Positions 35,361 to 44,301 are shown, counted from the stretch's first letter. The stretch is 64,000 nt of DNA from JAVWJP01 sp036638975 (GCA_036638975.1 JAVWJP010000004.1:1-64000), one strand, 5' to 3'. Program-made: numbers and translations. Notes: a model not told the origin generated them from the letters alone.

Positions 35361-35720
35361 TTAGAAATTGAGTCCGCCTTCACGCGCACCCTCCGCCAAA
35401 TCTTTGACACGTCCGTGGTAAATATAGCCACCGCGGTCAAATACGACGTCTTTTATACCTTTTTTAAGCGCACGCTCTGCTATGGCTGCTCCAACTTTAT
35501 GAGCAGCTTCCTTGTTACCGCCTAAACCTTCAAAGCCCTTATCCAGTGTGGATGCTGCTGCAAGTGTTACACCACTTACATCGTCGATAAGCTGAGCGTA
35601 AATGTGTTTGGCGGAGCGGAATACATTAAGGCGTGGACACTCGGCGGAGCCGCTTATTTTGTTACGGACTCTGTAGTGTCTTTTAAGCCGTGCCTTGTTA
35701 CTGTCTGGCTTTTTCACCAT
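35361..35720 (-). CDS. rplR: 50S ribosomal protein L18
   Basis: 119 residues. RLNVFRSAKHIYAQLIDDVSGVTLAAAST and C-terminal FDRGGYIYHGRVKDLAEGAREGGL are the family motifs. It carries 5S rRNA with L5. Confidence 0.98.
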   Translation of the reverse strand: MVKKPDSNKARLKRHYRVRNKISGSAECPRLNVFRSAKHIYAQLIDDVSGVTLAAASTLDKGFEGLGGNKEAAHKVGAAIAERALKKGIKDVVFDRGGYIYHGRVKDLAEGAREGGLNF

Positions 35721-35738
35721 GATACAACACTCCTTTCA

Positions 35739-36284
35739 TTACTTCTTGCCCTTACCGGCTTTACCCTCTTTGCGGATAATTACTTCGTCTACATACTTGA
35801 TGCCCTTGCCCTTATATGGCTCCGGCGGACGTAATTCGCGAATCTCCGCGGCAAACTGCCCAACTTTTTGCTTATCTGCGCCCAAAATAATAAGCTTGTT
35901 CGGTGCCGGAACTTCAACAGTTATTTCATCGGTATCATCAACAAAAACTTGATGAGAATAGCCTAAAATAAGTGTTACGCGTTTACCCTGCTTTGCAGCA
36001 CGGTAACCAACGCCGTTAATCTCCAGCTCCTTTTTAAAGCCGTCTGTAACACCCACAACCATGTTAGAAATGAGTGTGCGGGTTAAACCATGCAGGCTTT
36101 TGTGCAACTTATCCTCTGACGGGCGAGTTACAATAATCTCAGCCCCTTCGAGTGTGATTGCCATATCCTTATGAAAGGATTGTGTCAGGGTGCCTTTTGG
36201 GCCCTTAACAGTTACGGTGTGCCCGTCAATTTTTATATCGACACCGGCAGGTACCGCAATGGGTTTTCTACCTATACGAGACAT
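35739..36284 (-). CDS. rplF: 50S ribosomal protein L6
   Basis: 181 residues: MSRIGRKPIAVPAGVDIKIDG start, the two L6 repeats and the C-terminal PEPYKGKGIKYVDE. Located next to the factor-binding site of the 50S. Confidence 0.98.
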   Translation of the reverse strand: MSRIGRKPIAVPAGVDIKIDGHTVTVKGPKGTLTQSFHKDMAITLEGAEIIVTRPSEDKLHKSLHGLTRTLISNMVVGVTDGFKKELEINGVGYRAAKQGKRVTLILGYSHQVFVDDTDEITVEVPAPNKLIILGADKQKVGQFAAEIRELRPPEPYKGKGIKYVDEVIIRKEGKAGKGKK

Positions 36285-36300
36285 TAGTGCACCTCCCTTT

Positions 36301-36699
36301 TTACCAGATGAATGCGAGGATTTCTCCGCCTACATTCTCTTTTCTTGCTTTTTTGTCTGTCATAACGCCTTTTGAGGTGGAGAGGACGGCTATTCCCAGC
36401 CCCTTCATTACCTTTGGCATTTCTTCGCAGTTAGAGTAAATGCGAAGCCCCGGCTTAGACACACGGCGCAAGCCGTTTATAGCCTGAGTTTTGTTTGGTC
36501 CGTATTTTAAAGTAACACGGATGATACCCTGCTTTCCGTCTTCAACAACGGTGAAAGACTTGATATAACCTTCATCCAACAGAATCTGTACGATTGACTT
36601 TTTCATATTAGACGCCGGAATATCAACCGTATCATGTTTTGCAGAGCTTGCGTTTCTTATTCTTGTCAGCAAATCTGCAATTGAATCAGTGATATGCAT
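36301..36699 (-). CDS. rpsH: 30S ribosomal protein S8
   Basis: 132 residues: ITDSIADLLTRIRNASSAKH at the start and LGIAVLSTSKGVMTDKKARKENVGGEILAFIW at the end. Binds 16S rRNA helix 21; a spc-operon regulator in other bacteria. Confidence 0.98.
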   Translation of the reverse strand: MHITDSIADLLTRIRNASSAKHDTVDIPASNMKKSIVQILLDEGYIKSFTVVEDGKQGIIRVTLKYGPNKTQAINGLRRVSKPGLRIYSNCEEMPKVMKGLGIAVLSTSKGVMTDKKARKENVGGEILAFIW

Positions 36700-36727
36700 A
36701 CAGTCAACCTCCTTACGCTTTAAGCTT

Positions 36728-36913
36728 TTACCAGCTAGCTTTTCTCACGCCCGGAATTTGCCCTTTGTAGGCAAGCTCCCTAAAGCAGATGCGGCAAACG
36801 CCGAACTTGCGGAGATATGCGTGTGGTCTGCCGCAAATTTTACATCTGTTATAAGCGCGAGTAGAGAATTTAGGTGCCAACTGTTGTTTGATTTTCATTG
36901 ACTTTTTAGCCAC
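36728..36913 (-). CDS. rpsN: 30S ribosomal protein S14, zinc type
   Basis: 61 residues, the short zinc-binding S14 (type Z), with CKIC and CRIC pairs 12 residues apart (C24/C27 region and C40/C43 region). In the usual place between rplE and rpsH. Confidence 0.98.
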   Translation of the reverse strand: MAKKSMKIKQQLAPKFSTRAYNRCKICGRPHAYLRKFGVCRICFRELAYKGQIPGVRKASW

Positions 36914-36926
36914 TAAATTACCCTCC

Positions 36927-37466
36927 TTATTTAGCGAACGGAGCGCCCATCAATGTGAGTAACTCACGAGCTTCTTCGTCCGTTTTTGCGGTGGTTACAA
37001 AACAGATGTCCATACCGCGTACCTTGTCTATTTTATCGTAGTCTATTTCAGGGAAAATAAGCTGTTCGCGAAGACCCATATTGTAGTTGCCGCGTCCGTC
37101 AAAACCGTTCGCGTTAATTCCTCTGAAATCTCTTACGCGCGGCAGTGCCACGTTAAAAAGACGGTCAACGAATTCATACATATAGCTGGCGCGCAGTGTT
37201 ACCTTTGCACCAATGCTTTGTCCCTCACGGAGCTTAAAGTTTGCTACCGATTTCTTTGCCTTGCAAATAACCGGTCTTTGCCCGGTAATCGCTTGTAAAT
37301 CGGTGATGATAGCGTCAATCATTTTCTGATTATCTCTCGCCTCGCCGCAACCTACGTTTACAACGATTTTCTCGAGCTTCGGAATCTGCATGACACTTTT
37401 GTAGCCAAACTTTTTCATTAGCGCCGGTGCTACATCTTTGCTGTAAAAATCTTTCATTCTAGCCAT
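36927..37466 (-). CDS. rplE: 50S ribosomal protein L5
   Basis: 179 residues. IPKLEKIVVNVGCGEA near the N-terminus and RVRDFRGINANGFDGRGNYNMGLREQLIFPEI in the middle. Binds 5S rRNA and the P-site tRNA. Confidence 0.98.
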   Translation of the reverse strand: MARMKDFYSKDVAPALMKKFGYKSVMQIPKLEKIVVNVGCGEARDNQKMIDAIITDLQAITGQRPVICKAKKSVANFKLREGQSIGAKVTLRASYMYEFVDRLFNVALPRVRDFRGINANGFDGRGNYNMGLREQLIFPEIDYDKIDKVRGMDICFVTTAKTDEEARELLTLMGAPFAK

Positions 37467-37481
37467 GTTTTTTCCTCCTCT

Positions 37482-37805
37482 TTAGAATGTTTCGCCGCAT
37501 TTTTCGTTTTTGCAAGCGCGGAGCTTTGAACCATCCGGCATGATTTTATGCGCCAGTCTTGTCGGTTTGCCGCATTTAGGACAAACAAGCATTACTTTAC
37601 ACGCATACATCGGGGCTTCAGCCTTGACAATTCCGCCGGGTTCGCCCATCTTGCGGGGTTTAACGTGCTTTGAAGCCATGTTAATTCCCTCTATGATAAG
37701 CTTTTCCTCACGCAGGCTTACTTCAAGAACCTTGCCCTTCTTGCCTTTGTCTTTACCAGACAAAACGACGACCGTGTCGCCCTTTTTGACGTGAATTTTG
37801 TTCAC
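37482..37805 (-). CDS. rplX: 50S ribosomal protein L24
   Basis: 107 residues with an N-terminal KOW motif (KKGDTVVVLSGKDKGKKGKVLEV). The C-terminal half holds a four-cysteine zinc ribbon (CPKCG, CKNEKCG). Assembly initiator protein of the 50S. Confidence 0.97.
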   Translation of the reverse strand: MNKIHVKKGDTVVVLSGKDKGKKGKVLEVSLREEKLIIEGINMASKHVKPRKMGEPGGIVKAEAPMYACKVMLVCPKCGKPTRLAHKIMPDGSKLRACKNEKCGETF

Positions 37806-37823
37806 TACAAGTGCACCTCCAAA

Positions 37824-38192
37824 TTAGAGCACCTCGGGTGCGAGGCTTAATATCTTGAGGTAGTCCTTATCACGGAGTTCCCTCGCTACCGGGCCAAAAA
37901 TACGTGTGCCCTTAGGGTTTTTGTCTTCCTTAATTATAACCGCTGCGTTTTCGTCAAAACGAATGTATGAACCGTCGTCGCGCCCCAAGCCCTTTGCCGA
38001 GCGAACAACAACTGCCTTTACAACCTCGCCTTTTTTGACAAGACCGCCGGGAGCTGCTTTTTTAACAGAAGCAACAATTACATCGCCGATGTTTGCATAT
38101 CTTCTGCGGGTACCACCCAAAACACGAATGCACATAATTTCTTTTGCACCGGTGTTGTCGGCAACCTTCAGATAAGTTTGCATCTGAATCAC
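37824..38192 (-). CDS. rplN: 50S ribosomal protein L14
   Basis: 122 residues, exact family length: MIQMQTYLKVADNTGAKEIMCIRVLGG to the C-terminal FGPVARELRDKDYLKILSLAPEVL. Forms intersubunit bridges and binds RsfS. Confidence 0.98.
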   Translation of the reverse strand: MIQMQTYLKVADNTGAKEIMCIRVLGGTRRRYANIGDVIVASVKKAAPGGLVKKGEVVKAVVVRSAKGLGRDDGSYIRFDENAAVIIKEDKNPKGTRIFGPVARELRDKDYLKILSLAPEVL

Positions 38193-38248
38193 AAATATTC
38201 CTCCTCTCTGAGCTACGCCCAGAAGTATGAATGCGAGCCTCGCCCGCT

Positions 38249-38503
38249 TTATTTTGCCTTTTCGACTATTTCAACAAGTCTCCAACGTTTATCCTTGGAT
38301 ATAGGACGTGTTTCCATAATCACAACTCTATCACCGATGCCGCAAGCGTTGTTCTCATCATGAGCCTTAAACTTAACGGTTCTTTTGATAATCTTTTTGT
38401 AAAGGGGGTGCTTTACGCTGTCTTCGATAGCGACAACAATTGTTTTATCCATCTTATCGCTGACAACTTTGCCAACCCTAGTTTTTCTCAGGTTTCTTTC
38501 CAA
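38249..38503 (-). CDS. rpsQ: 30S ribosomal protein S17
   Basis: 84 residues: RKTRVGKVVSDKMDKTIVVAIE with an OB fold and CGIGDRVVIMETRPISKDKRWRLVEIVEKAK. Binds 16S rRNA. Confidence 0.98.
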   Translation of the reverse strand: MERNLRKTRVGKVVSDKMDKTIVVAIEDSVKHPLYKKIIKRTVKFKAHDENNACGIGDRVVIMETRPISKDKRWRLVEIVEKAK

Positions 38504-38523
38504 AGCGTTTATCCTCCCTTCAA

Positions 38524-38724
38524 TTACTGCACGTTTTTCGCTTCCAGCGCGTGCATAACCGTTTTAACGCGGGCGATGTCTTTTTTGACAACGTTTATGC
38601 GCATTGGGTTATCAAGCTGGTTTATTGCGTGTTGAAAGCGCAGATTGAAAAGCTCGGATTTAAGGTCGATAAGTTTTTGTGTAAGCTCATTTGCATTAAG
38701 CTCACGAATCTCGGCAGCCTTCAT
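38524..38724 (-). CDS. rpmC: 50S ribosomal protein L29
   Basis: 66 residues, two-helix protein: MKAAEIRELNANELTQKLIDLKSELFNLRFQ and NPMRINVVKKDIARVKT. Overlaps rplP by one base (TAATG), indicating coupling. Near the exit tunnel. Confidence 0.98.
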   Translation of the reverse strand: MKAAEIRELNANELTQKLIDLKSELFNLRFQHAINQLDNPMRINVVKKDIARVKTVMHALEAKNVQ

Positions 38725-39152
38725 TACTTTTCACTCTCCTCTTCCTTTTGTTTAAACACAAATTTGCATTTGATAGGCAGTTTATATGCTGCAAGACGCA
38801 TTGCCTCACGGGCAAGCTCCTCGGTAACACCGCCAATTTCAAACATAACTCTGCCCGGTTTTACAACCGACACCCAGTACTCGGGGGAACCTTTACCGGA
38901 GCCCATGCGGGTTTCGGCGGGTTTTTCGGTTACGGGTTTGTCCGGGAATATTTTTATCCATACCTGACCGCCACGCTTAATGTAACGAGTCATGGCAACA
39001 CGGGCAGCCTCTATTTGATTAGAAGTTATCCATGCCGGCTCTGTTGCCTGCAATCCAAAATCTCCGTAGGTTACTGTGTTGCCGCGGGAAGCAACACCTT
39101 TCATTCTGCCGCGGTGTACTCTGCGGTACTTAACTCTCTTTGGTAGAAGCAT
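38724..39152 (-). CDS. rplP: 50S ribosomal protein L16
   Basis: 142 residues: MLLPKRVKYRRVHRGRMKG and the central RMGSGKGSPEYWV. One-base overlap with both rpsC and rpmC. Positions tRNA in the A site. Confidence 0.98.
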   Translation of the reverse strand: MLLPKRVKYRRVHRGRMKGVASRGNTVTYGDFGLQATEPAWITSNQIEAARVAMTRYIKRGGQVWIKIFPDKPVTEKPAETRMGSGKGSPEYWVSVVKPGRVMFEIGGVTEELAREAMRLAAYKLPIKCKFVFKQKEEESEK

Positions 39153-39838
39153 TATTGGTTGCCTCCTTCCTTACGGGGCTGTCTTTTTACATCAGAAAGA
39201 ACATCTCCGGTGTATATCCAGACCTTTACGCCTATTTTACCGTAAGTTGTGTTTGCTTCGGCAAAGCCATAGTCGATATCGGCACGCAGTGTCTGCAGAG
39301 GAATAGTCCCCTCGTGGTAATGCTCTGAACGAGCAATTTCCGCGCCGCCTAAACGACCTGAAACCGCGGTTTTAATACCCTTAACGCCAAGGCGCATACT
39401 TCTGCCTATTGCCTGTTTCATGGCGCGGCGGAAGGATACTCTGCGTTCAAGCTGCGCTGCTATGCTTTCGGCGACAAGCTGCGCGCTTTTGTCGGGCTGC
39501 TTAACTTCAACTATGTTGAGAAAAACAGAAACCTTGTTTTCTTTGCCTTTGTTTATGAGATTCTCGCACTCTAGGCGAAGCTTCTCTATGTCTGCACCTG
39601 CTTTACCGATAACCATACCGGGGCGGGCACAATGAATGTGGATTCTTACCTTGGTTGCATCACGCTCGATTTCGATGCGTGGGACACCGGCCGCATACAA
39701 AGTCTTTTTCAAGAATTTGCGTAGCTTATAATCCTCAACGAGGATATCGCCGAAAGCGTTGTCCTTAGCAAACCAGCGGGAATCCCAATCCTTGATAACG
39801 CCCACACGAAAACCATGTGGATTTATTTTTTGTCCCAT
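39152..39838 (-). CDS. rpsC: 30S ribosomal protein S3
   Basis: 228 residues with a KH domain (RPGMVIGKAGADIEKLRLE) and the C-terminal domain containing GVKGIKTAVSGRLGGAEIARSE. Lines the mRNA entry channel and has helicase activity with S4. Confidence 0.98.
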   Translation of the reverse strand: MGQKINPHGFRVGVIKDWDSRWFAKDNAFGDILVEDYKLRKFLKKTLYAAGVPRIEIERDATKVRIHIHCARPGMVIGKAGADIEKLRLECENLINKGKENKVSVFLNIVEVKQPDKSAQLVAESIAAQLERRVSFRRAMKQAIGRSMRLGVKGIKTAVSGRLGGAEIARSEHYHEGTIPLQTLRADIDYGFAEANTTYGKIGVKVWIYTGDVLSDVKRQPRKEGGNQ

Positions 39839-39860
39839 TAGATTTACCTCCTCTTTCAGC

Positions 39861-40196
39861 TTATTCCTTCTCTTTTAGGACCATTGTAACGTGAGAAGAC
39901 CGTTTTAAAATCTGGAATGCGCGTCCCTGTGCTCTTGGTCTTATTCTTTTCATTGTAGGACCCGGGCACACAAAGCACTCTGCAACATAAAGACTTTTCT
40001 TGTCCATGTTGTGGTTGTTCTCTGCGTTCGCCATTGCCGATTTAAGCAGCTTCTCCAGCGGCTCACAAGCAGCCTTAGGTGTATGCTTTAATATTGCCAT
40101 CGCAGTATCAGCAGGCTTGTTTCTTATCAAATCAAGCACTATCTGAACCTTACGAGGTGCAATACGGGCGTGTCTGAGATAAGCCCTTGCTTCCAT
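39861..40196 (-). CDS. rplV: 50S ribosomal protein L22
   Basis: 111 residues. Start ATG 40196 (MEARAYLRHARIAPRKVQIV) after AAAGGAGG; the open frame back to 40289 overlaps rpsS and is not used. The tunnel hairpin PTMKRIRPRAQGRAFQILKR is intact. Confidence 0.97.
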   Translation of the reverse strand: MEARAYLRHARIAPRKVQIVLDLIRNKPADTAMAILKHTPKAACEPLEKLLKSAMANAENNHNMDKKSLYVAECFVCPGPTMKRIRPRAQGRAFQILKRSSHVTMVLKEKE

Positions 40197-40224
40197 GTGT
40201 AAACCTCCTTTAGGTCTGCGTTTT

Positions 40225-40509
40225 TTATTTAGCGCCTGGTGTTGTCTTTTTAGCGCCTGAATGACCTCTAAACGTTCTTGTCGGTGCAAATTCGCCCAGC
40301 TTGTGCCCTACCATGTCCTCAGTCACATAAACCGGAACGTGCTTGCGTCCGTCATGAACAGCAAATGTGTGCCCTACAAAATCAGGGAATATTGTGGAAG
40401 AACGGCTCCAGGTTTGAAGAACCTTCTTTTCGCCGGCGGCGTTCATCGCAAGAACTCGTTTTAGCAGCACCGGCTGTACAAATGGTCCTTTTTTAACACT
40501 TCTACCCAT
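40225..40509 (-). CDS. rpsS: 30S ribosomal protein S19
   Basis: 94 residues: MGRSVKKGPFVQPVLLKRV and GHTFAVHDGRKHVPVYVTEDMVGHKLGEFAPTRTF. Head of the 30S, next to S13. Confidence 0.98.
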   Translation of the reverse strand: MGRSVKKGPFVQPVLLKRVLAMNAAGEKKVLQTWSRSSTIFPDFVGHTFAVHDGRKHVPVYVTEDMVGHKLGEFAPTRTFRGHSGAKKTTPGAK

Positions 40510-40537
40510 TATTCATCTGCCTCCTTTCACGTTCGCA

Positions 40538-41371
40538 TTACTTAGCATCGCGGCGTTTTACTATAAATTTATCGGAGCTGTTGTGTTTTGCTCTTGTCTT
40601 GTAGCCCAAGGTTGGTTTACCCCAAGGAGTAACCGGTCCCGGACGTCCTACAGGTGCTTTACCCTCGCCGCCGCCGTGCGGATGGTCGCAAGGGTTCATA
40701 ACAGAACCGCGGACTGTTGGACGCCAACCCATGTGACGCATACGTCCTGCTTTACCGATGGAAACGTTCTCGTGGTCTATATTACCCACTTGACCGATAG
40801 TCGCCATGCAGTTAGCCATGATGTTGCGAAGCTCGCCTGAGGGTAAACGTACAAGTGCATAGCCGTTTTCTTTAGCCATAAGCTGTGCCTGTATGCCTGC
40901 CGCACGGGCAAGCTGTGCGCCTTTGCCCGGGTGAAGCTCTACGTTGTGTATAAATGTGCCTACAGGGATATTTTGCAGCGGCAGTGCGTTGCCCGCTTTG
41001 ATATCTGCATTAGGACCGGAAACTATTACGTCGCCTACATTAAGCCCGTTAGGAGCTAAAATGTAGCGCTTTTCGCCGTCCTCATACTTTAGCAGTGCAA
41101 TATGTGCCGAGCGGTTCGGGTCGTACTCAAGTGTTGCCACTGTTGCACTTACACCTGTTTTATCACGTTTAAAGTCAATTATACGATACTTTTTTCTTAC
41201 CCCGCCACCGCGGTGACGTACGGTAATTCGGCCCAGGTTGTTTCTGCCGGAGTGCTTCTTTGAAATCTCAAGTAAAGACCTCTCCGGTGCAACCTTTGAC
41301 AGCCCCGAGTAATCGGTCACGCTCATTTCGCGACGCGAAGGGGTAGTCGGCTTATAGTTTTTTATAGCCAT
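40538..41371 (-). CDS. rplB: 50S ribosomal protein L2
   Basis: 277 residues, full length, with the conserved HPHGGGEGKAPVGRPGPVTPWGKPTLGYKTR near the peptidyl transferase centre. Normal order between rplW and rpsS. Confidence 0.99.
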   Translation of the reverse strand: MAIKNYKPTTPSRREMSVTDYSGLSKVAPERSLLEISKKHSGRNNLGRITVRHRGGGVRKKYRIIDFKRDKTGVSATVATLEYDPNRSAHIALLKYEDGEKRYILAPNGLNVGDVIVSGPNADIKAGNALPLQNIPVGTFIHNVELHPGKGAQLARAAGIQAQLMAKENGYALVRLPSGELRNIMANCMATIGQVGNIDHENVSIGKAGRMRHMGWRPTVRGSVMNPCDHPHGGGEGKAPVGRPGPVTPWGKPTLGYKTRAKHNSSDKFIVKRRDAK

Positions 41372-41442
41372 TAGGTTTCACTCTCCTCATAAATTGGTTT
41401 GCGGGATTTTATGAGTAATCCCATCCTTTAGCCGGGTGGCGA

Positions 41443-41736
41443 TTACATCATGCTCTCGAAGAACTCTATCCCTTTGCTGTCTTCTGTGAGAGTGACAATG
41501 GCCTTTTTCCAATCGGGCTGGTAGCCCTGATGAATACCCTGCCTCTTTGCTCTACCGTTTACATTAAGTGTATTTACTGCTTTTACCTTTACGCCAAAAG
41601 CAATCTCAACGGCTTTTGCAATCTCAATTTTGCCTGCATCTTTTGCAACCTTGAAGGTATATTTTTTCATTTGCAGATTAGCCATGCTGGCCTCTGTAAT
41701 GATTGGTTTAATGATAACGTCATGTGCCGTCCTCAT
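41443..41736 (-). CDS. rplW: 50S ribosomal protein L23
   Basis: 97 residues: DVIIKPIITEASMANLQMKKYTFKVAKDAGKIEIAKAVE. Docking site for trigger factor and SRP. Starts on the rplD stop (TAATG). Confidence 0.98.
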   Translation of the reverse strand: MRTAHDVIIKPIITEASMANLQMKKYTFKVAKDAGKIEIAKAVEIAFGVKVKAVNTLNVNGRAKRQGIHQGYQPDWKKAIVTLTEDSKGIEFFESMM

Positions 41737-42359
41737 TATGCATACACCTCCTCAATCTTTGCAAGCGCATCTTTTGCAATAATCATCGTGTCGTAATTAA
41801 GCATATCGTAAACATTAAGTTCGTTTACCATTGCCGTTTTTACACCCGGTACATTGCTTGCGCTTTTAATAACCATTGTGCTTATCTCCGGCATAACTAT
41901 AAGCGCTTTTTTGCCTGCGCCAACTGCCGTAAGCATTTTGATTATTGTTTTGGTTTTAAACTCTGTCATGTCTATTTTATCAATGACAATGATGTTGTTA
42001 TCGAGCACCTTGGAAGACAGCGCCGATTTGAATGCTAATCTCTTAACCTTTTTGTTTAAAGAGTAGCTGTAATCGCGCGGCTTTGGGCCTAAAGCTATTC
42101 CGCCGTGTCTCCACTGAGGAGCGCGGATTGAGCCTTGCCTTGCGTTACCTGTGCCTTTTTGCTTCCAGGGCTTGCGACCGCCGCCGCTTACCTCTGTTCT
42201 TGTCAAGGTAGATTGTGTGCCCTGACGTTGGTTTGCAAGGTAGTTTACTACGACTGCGTGCAGTACAGCTTCATTTGGCTTGATGCCGAAAACAGCGTCA
42301 GAAAGAGTAATTTCACCAACAGCCTTGCCGTCCATGTCGACCATGTTAATATTTGGCAT
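41736..42359 (-). CDS. rplD: 50S ribosomal protein L4
   Basis: 207 residues; tunnel loop KPWKQKGTGNARQGSIRAPQWRHGG. In other bacteria L4 represses its own S10 operon through the leader; a leader of about 330 bases exists here, but no L4 site was recognised. Confidence 0.98.
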   Translation of the reverse strand: MPNINMVDMDGKAVGEITLSDAVFGIKPNEAVLHAVVVNYLANQRQGTQSTLTRTEVSGGGRKPWKQKGTGNARQGSIRAPQWRHGGIALGPKPRDYSYSLNKKVKRLAFKSALSSKVLDNNIIVIDKIDMTEFKTKTIIKMLTAVGAGKKALIVMPEISTMVIKSASNVPGVKTAMVNELNVYDMLNYDTMIIAKDALAKIEEVYA

Positions 42360-42376
42360 AGTGCTTCCTCCTCCCT

Positions 42377-43009
42377 TTAAGCCTTAACGCTATCAGTGAT
42401 GTAAACTATTCCGCCCTTAGGACCGGGAATAGCACCTCTTAGCGCTATCAGGTTGTTTTCTGCATCCACTTTTACAACGTCCAGGTTTTGAATGGTAACT
42501 GTTTCCACGCCCATATGGCCGGGGAGCTTTTTACCCTTCATAACGCGTGACGGGTCGGAACAGGCGCCCAAAGAACCTTGGTGTCTGTGGACAGGACCGG
42601 TGCCGTGGGTATCTTTAAGCGAGTGATGACCGTAACGTTTAATAGTACCGGCGTACCCCTTACCTTTAGATGTACCGCTTACATCGACCTTGTCGCCTGC
42701 TGTGAATGCGTCCGCTTTGATTATGTCGCCAACAGAAAGCACAGAGCAATCGTCAAGTCGGAACTCTCTGAGATGCTTTTTGCAGGCTACGTCGGATTTT
42801 GCGAAATGTCCTTTGTCTGGTTTGTTTACTCGTTTCTCCGAAACCTCACCGAAGCCAACCTGAAGCGACTCATAACCGTCGTTCTCGGTTGTTTTCTTTT
42901 GTACAATGACACACGGACCCGCCTCGATTACTGTAACCGGAATGATTTTGCCTTTTTCGTCAAAAAGTTGTGTCATACCAATCTTTTTGCCCATAATGCA
43001 CTTTTGCAT
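42377..43009 (-). CDS. rplC: 50S ribosomal protein L3
   Basis: 210 residues: CIMGKKIGMTQLFDEKGKIIPVTVIEAGP, and the methylation-loop region HGTGPVHRHQGSLGACSDPSRVMKGKKLPGHMG. Start ATG 43009, seven bases after GGAGG. Nucleates 50S assembly. Confidence 0.98.
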   Translation of the reverse strand: MQKCIMGKKIGMTQLFDEKGKIIPVTVIEAGPCVIVQKKTTENDGYESLQVGFGEVSEKRVNKPDKGHFAKSDVACKKHLREFRLDDCSVLSVGDIIKADAFTAGDKVDVSGTSKGKGYAGTIKRYGHHSLKDTHGTGPVHRHQGSLGACSDPSRVMKGKKLPGHMGVETVTIQNLDVVKVDAENNLIALRGAIPGPKGGIVYITDSVKA

Positions 43010-43160
43010 ACATATACCTCCTTAGGTTATTGGTTGGCACCCGCCAACATGACCCTGCCTGCCTAAAAACGAACAGCTGCTTTTTTGCACCCCGCCTATA
43101 CAAACTATAATATGAATTTGTACGGTTCGGTGGCTGCCTCACATTGCTGTGCCGCTTGCA

Positions 43161-43472
43161 TTAAAGCTTTATTTCAATTTCTACGCCGGCGGGAAGCTCA
43201 AGACTTTGAAGCGCTTCCACTGTTTTGTTGGAAGGTCTTAAAATGTCGATGAGTCTTTTGTGGGTTCTCATCTCAAATTGCTCACGGCTGTCCTTGTACT
43301 TATGGACCGCGCGCAATACTGTTATGATTTCTTTCTCGGTAGGAAGGGGGATAGGACCGGAAACACGGGCACCTGTGCGCTTAACGGTTTCTACAATCTT
43401 TTCTGCCGATGCGTCTACCAATTGATGGTCATAACCTTTGAGTCTGATTCTGATTTTTTCTTTGACTGCCAC
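43161..43472 (-). CDS. rpsJ: 30S ribosomal protein S10
   Basis: About 103 residues: KEKIRIRLKGYDHQLVDASAEKIVET to AGVEIEIKL. First gene of the operon. The start needs care: ATG at 43478 lies only two bases after AAGGAGG, while GTG at 43472 lies eight bases after it and gives MAVKEKIRIRLKGYDH, a better match to the family. The frame stays open back to 43619, but that is leader sequence. S10 also acts with NusB in antitermination. Confidence 0.95.
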   Translation of the reverse strand: MAVKEKIRIRLKGYDHQLVDASAEKIVETVKRTGARVSGPIPLPTEKEIITVLRAVHKYKDSREQFEMRTHKRLIDILRPSNKTVEALQSLELPAGVEIEIKL

Positions 43473-43478
43473 TGCCAT

Positions 43479-43810
43479 CGCCTCCTTATTTTTCGTTTGC
43501 TTTTGGGACGAAGAACAAAAAACTGAACACCGTGCCGTGTGTTTCGTGTTAAGACATTTAAAAACCGGATGAACCCCACGCCTTGTAATAAAGCGCAAAG
43601 CTCCCCCGGGACCTGACATGGTAAAATGTCATAAATACGACTCGCAGCGGCTTAAACAGCGGCTTTATGCCACTGGCTACGTTGTATACAGTATTTGGTC
43701 GCCCGGTTTAAAATCGGACATACTCCGCGGAAATTCCCCACCACAAGGGTGGCCACCTCCCGCATCTACGCATATCTGGCACGTTTTTCTCGTGCCTGTG
43801 CAGTCACGCT
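43479..43810 (-). other. Leader of the S10 operon
   Basis: About 330 untranslated bases between the predicted start of transcription and rpsJ. It holds several GC-rich segments (for example a GGTGGCCACC palindrome near 43750 and a direct repeat AAGCCGCTG) in an otherwise AT-rich genome, so it may fold as a regulatory leader. No known S10/L4 leader was recognised. The frame contiguous with rpsJ is open through much of it but has no SD. Confidence 0.45.
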
Positions 43811-43815
43811 TAATT

Positions 43816-43844
43816 ATAATATCACAAACCCTACGCCAATGCAA
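43816..43844 (-). promoter_or_regulatory. Promoter of the S10-spc-alpha operon
   Basis: On the minus strand TTGCAT (43844-43839), 17 bases, TATTAT (43821-43816) overlapping TATAAT. It is the only good sigma-A match upstream of rpsJ. Confidence 0.65.
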
Positions 43845-43932
43845 GCTTTTTTTTCGCGGTTTTATCATTATTTTTTGATGTAATTAAAAAACCTCTCTAA
43901 CAAATGGCAAAATTATGAATTTTATTAAAACT

Positions 43933-43975
43933 TGTTTCATAAGGCATTTTGAAACAGCCCGCAATATGCTATAAT
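43933..43975 (+). promoter_or_regulatory. Promoter with overlapping inverted repeat
   Basis: TATAAT (43970-43975) with TTTTGA 17 bases ahead (43947-43952). Inverted repeat TGTTTCA-N10-TGAAACA begins at about 43933 and covers the -35, a likely regulator site for the small membrane protein gene. Confidence 0.5.
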
Positions 43976-44046
43976 AGATACAGATGCTTATTACAGCATA
44001 TTTTTTATGCTACGATAAGTAGAACTAAAAAAATGGAGGAACACCT

Positions 44047-44286
44047 ATGAACGACTTTTTCTACTATCTTATGAACTTCTTCCCCTACCTTGTTGCAATT
44101 GCGCAGTGCATCATGTATATTTTTGTAATAATACTGCTTGCAAAAGTAACAAAGCCGCTTGTTGCCGCACTTAAAGCGTATGCGGTAAGCAAAAACGAAG
44201 GCTGCTGCACCTGCGTAAGCGAAGAAGTTATTGAAGTAACCGAGCCAACAACCGAAGCTGCGGTTGAAGCACCAAAAGCAGAATAA
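44047..44286 (+). CDS. Small single-pass membrane protein, unknown
   Basis: 79 residues. One long hydrophobic helix (about 8-40, YLMNFFPYLVAIAQCIMYIFVIILL), then a basic stretch, a CCTC cysteine cluster near residue 57, and an acidic, Thr/Ala-rich tail (EVTEPTTEAAVEAPKAE). I do not recognise the family. GGAGG precedes the ATG, and it has its own promoter and terminator, so it is a real single gene. The CCxC cluster could bind a metal or be lipidated, but neither is shown. Confidence 0.7.
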   Translation: MNDFFYYLMNFFPYLVAIAQCIMYIFVIILLAKVTKPLVAALKAYAVSKNEGCCTCVSEEVIEVTEPTTEAAVEAPKAE

Positions 44287-44301
44287 TACTTATAACGGCA
44301 T

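Noticed and set aside
43479..43619. N-terminal extension of S10 by about 47 residues
   Set aside because: No SD before it; the extension overlaps the predicted leader and does not resemble S10.
43677..43868. Minus-strand ORF upstream of rpsJ
   Set aside because: Its start lies over the predicted promoter; no SD; no recognisable protein pattern.
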